DNA from: Desulfallas sp. Bu1-1
Lineage (GTDB): Bacteria > Bacillota > Desulfotomaculia > Desulfotomaculales > Desulfallaceae
DNA length: 64,000 nt
Direction of reading: 5' to 3'
Assembly (NCBI RefSeq): GCF_015594625.1
Contig: NZ_JADNRQ010000001.1
Span: 186,001 to 250,000, forward strand
The notes below the pieces were generated by a model. It saw nothing but the letters and a program-made list of their open reading frames with translations, was not told where the DNA came from and searched no databases. The position numbers and the translations under genes were made by a program. Shown piece after piece: positions 58,955 through 64,000 of the stretch; positions within the stretch are counted from its first letter, which is position 1, and the number at the start of each line of letters is the position of its first letter.

Positions 58955-61372
58955 ATGACCGCCAAAAAGAAAAAAGCCGGGCTTAAAGCCGCCCGGAAAG
59001 AAGTAAAAAACCTTACACCTAAGGAGCAATTTGACCCGCTGCACCAGGTTGCCTTCTGGGGCCTGGCGCTGCTGCTGTTTTTCCCGCCCTACTTCCGGGG
59101 GCTGTTCTTCGCCCCGGAGCAGGAAAAGGCGCTCATGTTCGCCGCCCTGGTGTTCTGGCTCACCTTCCTGTGGCGCTGGCTGCAGAACGACCATAAATTC
59201 CTGCGCGGCCCATTGGACTGGTTCGCCCTGGCCCTGCCGGTGGTTTATATAATATCCACCTTCACGGCGGTAAACAAGGGGCTGGCCATCGACGAAGTGG
59301 TCAAAAACATACTGTACTTCCTTACATACTGGTCCGCATCCCGGCTGGTGCGCGACGAGGTAGATGTGCACAAGCTGCTGCACGTAATCTATATCAGCGC
59401 CACTGGTGTGGCCCTGGCGGGATTGGCTACGGCGACGGAGCTTATAAATATTAAAGACGGTTTTAATGTTTCGCAATTTGGCGGTATGATTTCATCCACA
59501 TTCCAATATCATAACGCGTTGGCCAGTTACCTGGGCGCGGTGTTCTTTCTTGGTATCTACCTTTGGCACCGCTCCAACGACCGCCGGCGCGCGGCTCTGG
59601 CCGCGCCGGCCGGCACACGGCAAACCGTCGAATTAAAACTGGCGCGGTTGAATCCCGCGGGCTGCCTCTATGCCTGCGGCAATTTCCTGCTGCTGGCCGT
59701 GCTGCTGGGCAGCAAGTCCCGGGGCGGCTTGCTGGTGTTCGGGTTGGTGTTTGTTCTATATTTAATTGGCGCGGGTAACGAAAGGCGGCTTACCGCCTCG
59801 CTGATAACAGGCTACCTGGGCGCGGTTGCTTATATCGTTATCAGCAAGTTTATTGCCCTGGCGCAGGCGGGTCAACATAATACGGCCTGGCTCTGGGTTG
59901 CCGGCGGCTTGATTCTGGCCCTGGCCGGGCAACTGGTGTTTGCCTTGCTGAACCGTTATGTGTTCGACCGGTGGGCGGGGGACGGCAAGAAATTTATCCT
60001 GGCTTTTGCCGCCCTGGCGGCCGTTGTTATGGTAGCCGGCGGAATCCAGGTAGCTGGAAAAACGCAAGTTCTTGAAAAAGTAACCAGCCCTGAATATCTA
60101 TACACCGCCTATCACCGTTTTTATTACATGGAAAGCGCCCTGGACATGATCGGGGAACGCCCCCTGTTGGGCTGGGGCGGGGGCGGTTGGAAGGAAGCCT
60201 ACGAGGCCTACCTGAGTTACCGGTATACCACCCGGGAAGTGCACAGCTACTATTTCCAGGTGGGTGTGGAAACGGGCATCACAGGTATTATAATCGTGCT
60301 CGGCATCTGGCTATCCTTCCTGGCGTTAGCTCACCGGTTGTTCCATAAAAACAAGGAAAATTACGCACACCGGCAACTGGCGTGGTTGTTTGCAGTCGTC
60401 TTTTTCATGATTGCCGGGCATGCCCTTATTGATTTCGACCTTTCTCTTTCTGCCCTGACAATTGTATTATGGAGCATTATGGGCATGACTTCAGGCCTGC
60501 TGTGGCTGGACAAGGCAAAGGAGCGGCGGCGCGCAAAACAAACTACCTTAAGTTATGCCCCCGTTGTTACGGCCACGGCAGCATCGCTGGCCGTGATCCT
60601 GGTGTGTACTATACTTTTAAATGCTTTCAAACTGTATAACCAGGGAATGTACTATTTAAGGGCAAATAATGCTGACAGGGGAGTAGAAAGCCTGGAAAAG
60701 GCCGCTGCCTACAACCCGTTTAACGCAAATTACCGGATCACCCTGTCCCAGGTTTACAGCGGGTTGGGTAAAGGCGATGACGCCGTGTCTGAAGCCCGGG
60801 CGGCGGTGGACCTGAGCCCGTACAGTTTTGCGGTGCGCAATAACCTGGTTAAAATAGCCATGGCAAGCGGCAACCATGAATTGGCTGCCAAGGAAATTGA
60901 AAACACACTGCCATTGGCCCCCAATAACATAGAGGTCTACGAAGAATACGCCCAAAATTATGTAAACCTGGGCGTTAAAGAATTGGCTTCCGGCAAAAAG
61001 GATGCCGCGCGGGAGCACTTCAACAGGGCCGCCGGCGTTATTAAAATAATCAATAACCGGGCGGCGTCCCTGGAGGAGAAAGATATTGCCATGTGGCAGG
61101 GGCCGGCGCTGGTGGTAAATGATAAAATCCAGCTCGCCGTGGGGCAGGCCGGCTATTTCCTGGGCAGATTCCCCGAAGCGCAAAAATACCTGCAGCAGGC
61201 ATCCAATTCGGGCAGGAAAGAAATCAAGGGCCAGGCGCTGGTATGGCTGGCATTATTGCATGAGCAAAACGGCCGGGCCGAACAGGCTAAAAAATTAATT
61301 GACCAGGCAAAAAGCTTGACCCCGGAATTTGCCCAACAATACCAGTCTCTAAAGGAAATTCCGGTTCTGTAA
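58955..61372 (+). CDS. O-antigen-ligase-like membrane protein with TPR tail
   Basis: 805 residues. A lysine-rich head is followed by about eleven transmembrane helices with the Wzy_C/O-antigen ligase pattern: YLTYWSASRLVRDEVD, SSTFQYHNALASYLG, SKSRGGLLVFG, then the large loop YHRFYYMESALDMIGERPLLGWGGGGWKEAY and HSYYFQVGVETGITG. Residues about 560-800 are TPR repeats (AAAYNPFNANYRITLSQVYSGLGKGDDAVSEARAAVDLSPY). Proteins of this build polymerise or transfer lipid-linked glycans on the outer face of the membrane. It precedes the WbaP-type transferase, so a polysaccharide or glycoprotein glycan locus starts here. Confidence 0.85.
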   Translation: MTAKKKKAGLKAARKEVKNLTPKEQFDPLHQVAFWGLALLLFFPPYFRGLFFAPEQEKALMFAALVFWLTFLWRWLQNDHKFLRGPLDWFALALPVVYIISTFTAVNKGLAIDEVVKNILYFLTYWSASRLVRDEVDVHKLLHVIYISATGVALAGLATATELINIKDGFNVSQFGGMISSTFQYHNALASYLGAVFFLGIYLWHRSNDRRRAALAAPAGTRQTVELKLARLNPAGCLYACGNFLLLAVLLGSKSRGGLLVFGLVFVLYLIGAGNERRLTASLITGYLGAVAYIVISKFIALAQAGQHNTAWLWVAGGLILALAGQLVFALLNRYVFDRWAGDGKKFILAFAALAAVVMVAGGIQVAGKTQVLEKVTSPEYLYTAYHRFYYMESALDMIGERPLLGWGGGGWKEAYEAYLSYRYTTREVHSYYFQVGVETGITGIIIVLGIWLSFLALAHRLFHKNKENYAHRQLAWLFAVVFFMIAGHALIDFDLSLSALTIVLWSIMGMTSGLLWLDKAKERRRAKQTTLSYAPVVTATAASLAVILVCTILLNAFKLYNQGMYYLRANNADRGVESLEKAAAYNPFNANYRITLSQVYSGLGKGDDAVSEARAAVDLSPYSFAVRNNLVKIAMASGNHELAAKEIENTLPLAPNNIEVYEEYAQNYVNLGVKELASGKKDAAREHFNRAAGVIKIINNRAASLEEKDIAMWQGPALVVNDKIQLAVGQAGYFLGRFPEAQKYLQQASNSGRKEIKGQALVWLALLHEQNGRAEQAKKLIDQAKSLTPEFAQQYQSLKEIPVL

Positions 61373-61421
61373 AAGTAAATTCATCAAAGAACAGATTTCC
61401 CCTTGAAGGGCTTGTGGTACC

Positions 61422-62975
61422 GTGAGTTATAACCAGAAATTAAAAACCATAAGCGCACCGGCAGCCGGTATGGTTGATCGGCCTTATTTACCAGCTGGTG
61501 AAAAGCTTTCCATTCATTTAAAGGCAGTGCATAGTGGCAAACTCCGGCTGTTGGCTGTTCCCTTGCTGATTTTCAATGATATACTGGCTTTCTATTTAAG
61601 TATTTTAATTGCTTTCGTGATCAGGGCCCTGCTGTTGCCCGTATTGATCAAGTCCTTTCCGCCAATATCCTTGTTTGTTGTATTAGAAATTATCTGGTGG
61701 GTGCCTTTACTTGGCTGCATCTTATTTATCTACGAAAAATCATACATAAAGCGCCTTCCCTTCTGGCAGGAAGCCGGCCAAATAGTAAAAACAACCACCC
61801 TGGCTTTTCTGGTGGCCATATGTATAGTATTTTTGGCCAAGCTGGGGGACGCGACTTCCCGCACCCTGGTGCTCCTGTCATGGGCTGTTAGTTTGTTTAT
61901 TGTGCCAACTTTGCGGTACCTGGGCAAGTTAGTGCTGGTAAAGTTGCATATCTGGGAAAAGCCGGTCATTATCGTCGGCGCCGGGGAAACGGGGAAGCTT
62001 ATCGCCAATGCCCTGCACCGGGAACCCACCATAGGCTATAAACCGGTCGGATTTTTGGATGATGATAAAGTCAAGCAACTGCACCCGCCCGAACTGGCTT
62101 CGGGGCAAGAAGTTCCGGTACTGGGCAGCTTTGATGCGGCAGAAGCCATAATGGAGCAAAGCGGCATCCGCGATATTATTGTTGCTGCTCCCGGTATGGA
62201 GTCCAAAAAACTGGTCCAACTGGTCAACCGGTTACAGCGCAAGGCCCATAACCTTTTGGTGGTGCCCGATCTTTTCGGCATGGCCATGGAAGGGGTTGAC
62301 GTGCAGTACCTGTTCAATGAACGCACCCTGGTGCTCGGCATTAAAAATAACTTGAATGATAAAATGAATTTAGCTGTAAAGAGGTTATTTGACTTGCTAT
62401 TATCAATTATACTTTTGCCATTGTTATCACCGATTATGCTGCTTATTGGTATAGCAATAAAATTAGATTCAAAAGGGCCAATACTTTTTAAAGATAAGCG
62501 TATTGGGAAAAACGGGGAGGAATTTAACTGTTATAAATTTAGAAGCATGTATCTTAATGCTGATGAGATTTTAAACCAATACCTTGCGTTACATCCTCGA
62601 GCAAAAAAAGAGTGGGACAAATATGCCAAACTAAAGGATTATGACCCAAGGGTCACGAAAGTTGGAAGCATAATAAGAAAATTGAGTTTAGATGAATTAC
62701 CACAAATATTTAATGTTCTAAAAGGTGAAATGAGCTTGGTGGGACCACGCCCTTACCTCCCCCGTGAGAGGGAAAGGATGGAAGGGCGGGAAGATATATT
62801 GCTCACCCGACCGGGTATTACCGGACTTTGGCAAGTAAGTGGCCGCAATGACATTGAATTTAATGACCGCTTGCGCATGGATACCTGGTACGTGCGCAAC
62901 TGGTCATTGTGGTTGGACATCAGCCTGCTCTTTAGGACCGTTGGCGTGGTGCTGGGAAGGAAAGGGGCATATTAA
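61422..62975 (+). CDS. Undecaprenyl-phosphate sugar-phosphotransferase (WbaP type)
   Basis: 517 residues from GTG. An N-terminal block of four or five transmembrane helices (about 45-170), a nucleotide-binding-like domain (VIIVGAGETGKLIANALHRE, about 185-310) and the bacterial sugar-transferase domain (about 325-517) with KRLFDLLLSIILLPLLSPIMLLIGIAIKLDSKGPILFKDKRIG, FRSMY, DELPQIFNVLKGEMSLVGPRPYL and LTRPGITGLWQVSGRND. It loads the first sugar-1-phosphate onto undecaprenyl phosphate. The segment 62341-62740, in the transferase domain, is far more AT-rich than the rest of the gene. Confidence 0.9.
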   Translation: MSYNQKLKTISAPAAGMVDRPYLPAGEKLSIHLKAVHSGKLRLLAVPLLIFNDILAFYLSILIAFVIRALLLPVLIKSFPPISLFVVLEIIWWVPLLGCILFIYEKSYIKRLPFWQEAGQIVKTTTLAFLVAICIVFLAKLGDATSRTLVLLSWAVSLFIVPTLRYLGKLVLVKLHIWEKPVIIVGAGETGKLIANALHREPTIGYKPVGFLDDDKVKQLHPPELASGQEVPVLGSFDAAEAIMEQSGIRDIIVAAPGMESKKLVQLVNRLQRKAHNLLVVPDLFGMAMEGVDVQYLFNERTLVLGIKNNLNDKMNLAVKRLFDLLLSIILLPLLSPIMLLIGIAIKLDSKGPILFKDKRIGKNGEEFNCYKFRSMYLNADEILNQYLALHPRAKKEWDKYAKLKDYDPRVTKVGSIIRKLSLDELPQIFNVLKGEMSLVGPRPYLPRERERMEGREDILLTRPGITGLWQVSGRNDIEFNDRLRMDTWYVRNWSLWLDISLLFRTVGVVLGRKGAY

Positions 62976-62984
62976 GCTAGTTAA

Positions 62985-64000
<1,016 letters not shown>

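Overview
The window reads as chromosome of an endospore-forming, anaerobic, single-membrane Firmicute of the Desulfotomaculum/Pelotomaculum type (Clostridia, Peptococcaceae sensu lato). This is inferred from spoIID and spoIIID next to murA and mbl, a tungsten-type aldehyde ferredoxin oxidoreductase, sigma-54 activators, SLH surface proteins, frequent GTG/TTG starts with strong GGAGG ribosome sites, and decaying toxin-antitoxin debris among short palindromic repeats. No rRNA, tRNA, CRISPR array or complete insertion sequence was seen.

Region 1 (1-11.4 kb) looks like amine/amino-acid catabolism: the tail of a class III aminotransferase, a four-cluster ferredoxin, an AOR-family oxidoreductase, a MoaD/ThiS-like protein, an APC permease, an agmatinase-family ureohydrolase, glutamate dehydrogenase and two sigma-54 enhancer-binding regulators. 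A textbook -24/-12 promoter with two upstream dyads precedes glutamate dehydrogenase. The likely logic is uptake, guanidino hydrolysis, transamination, aldehyde oxidation to reduced ferredoxin, and glutamate recycling.

Region 2 (11.7-25.1 kb) is the housekeeping block: the full F1Fo ATP synthase operon, then murA, spoIID, spoIIID and mbl, an order resembling Bacillus. A decayed DUF4160/DUF2442 pair, a possible Nudix gene remnant and an unknown gene have been inserted. A 43-codon reading frame between spoIID and spoIIID has its start codon inside an 18-bp hairpin.

Region 3 (25.2-41.9 kb) is a cell-envelope block: a stalk-domain surface protein, a 1387-residue subtilase with three SLH domains, an ECF sigma/anti-sigma pair, a large secreted protein, a TolC-family protein, an SLH protein with repeated beta domains, and a DUF4127 protein. 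The sigma gene and the large secreted protein carry the same promoter-like motif (GGAACTT-N16-GTCTAA), suggesting a small ECF regulon.

Region 4 (41.9-44.6 kb) is an accessory pocket: a two-gene cassette of unknown function behind a perfect consensus promoter and flanked by direct repeats, a Phd antitoxin with a broken RelE toxin, and a DUF4258/YgiT pair. Palindromes of the form GGTGCCAGGCACC occur only between about 37.4 and 55.4 kb.

Region 5 (44.8-52 kb) is multidrug efflux: a MarR regulator behind a terminator-like leader, an RND adaptor lipoprotein and pump, and a short EmrA-like adaptor with an EmrB-like MFS pump.

Region 6 (52-58.8 kb) mixes TPR proteins, an RHH antitoxin with a truncated PIN toxin, an Rpn-family remnant with a 12-bp tandem repeat, and an AT-rich 1145-residue protein with a possible nuclease-like C-terminus. 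Region 7 (59-64 kb) begins a polysaccharide/glycan locus: an O-antigen-ligase-like protein, a WbaP-type sugar-phosphate transferase with a mosaic composition, and a PseB-like dehydratase that runs off the window.
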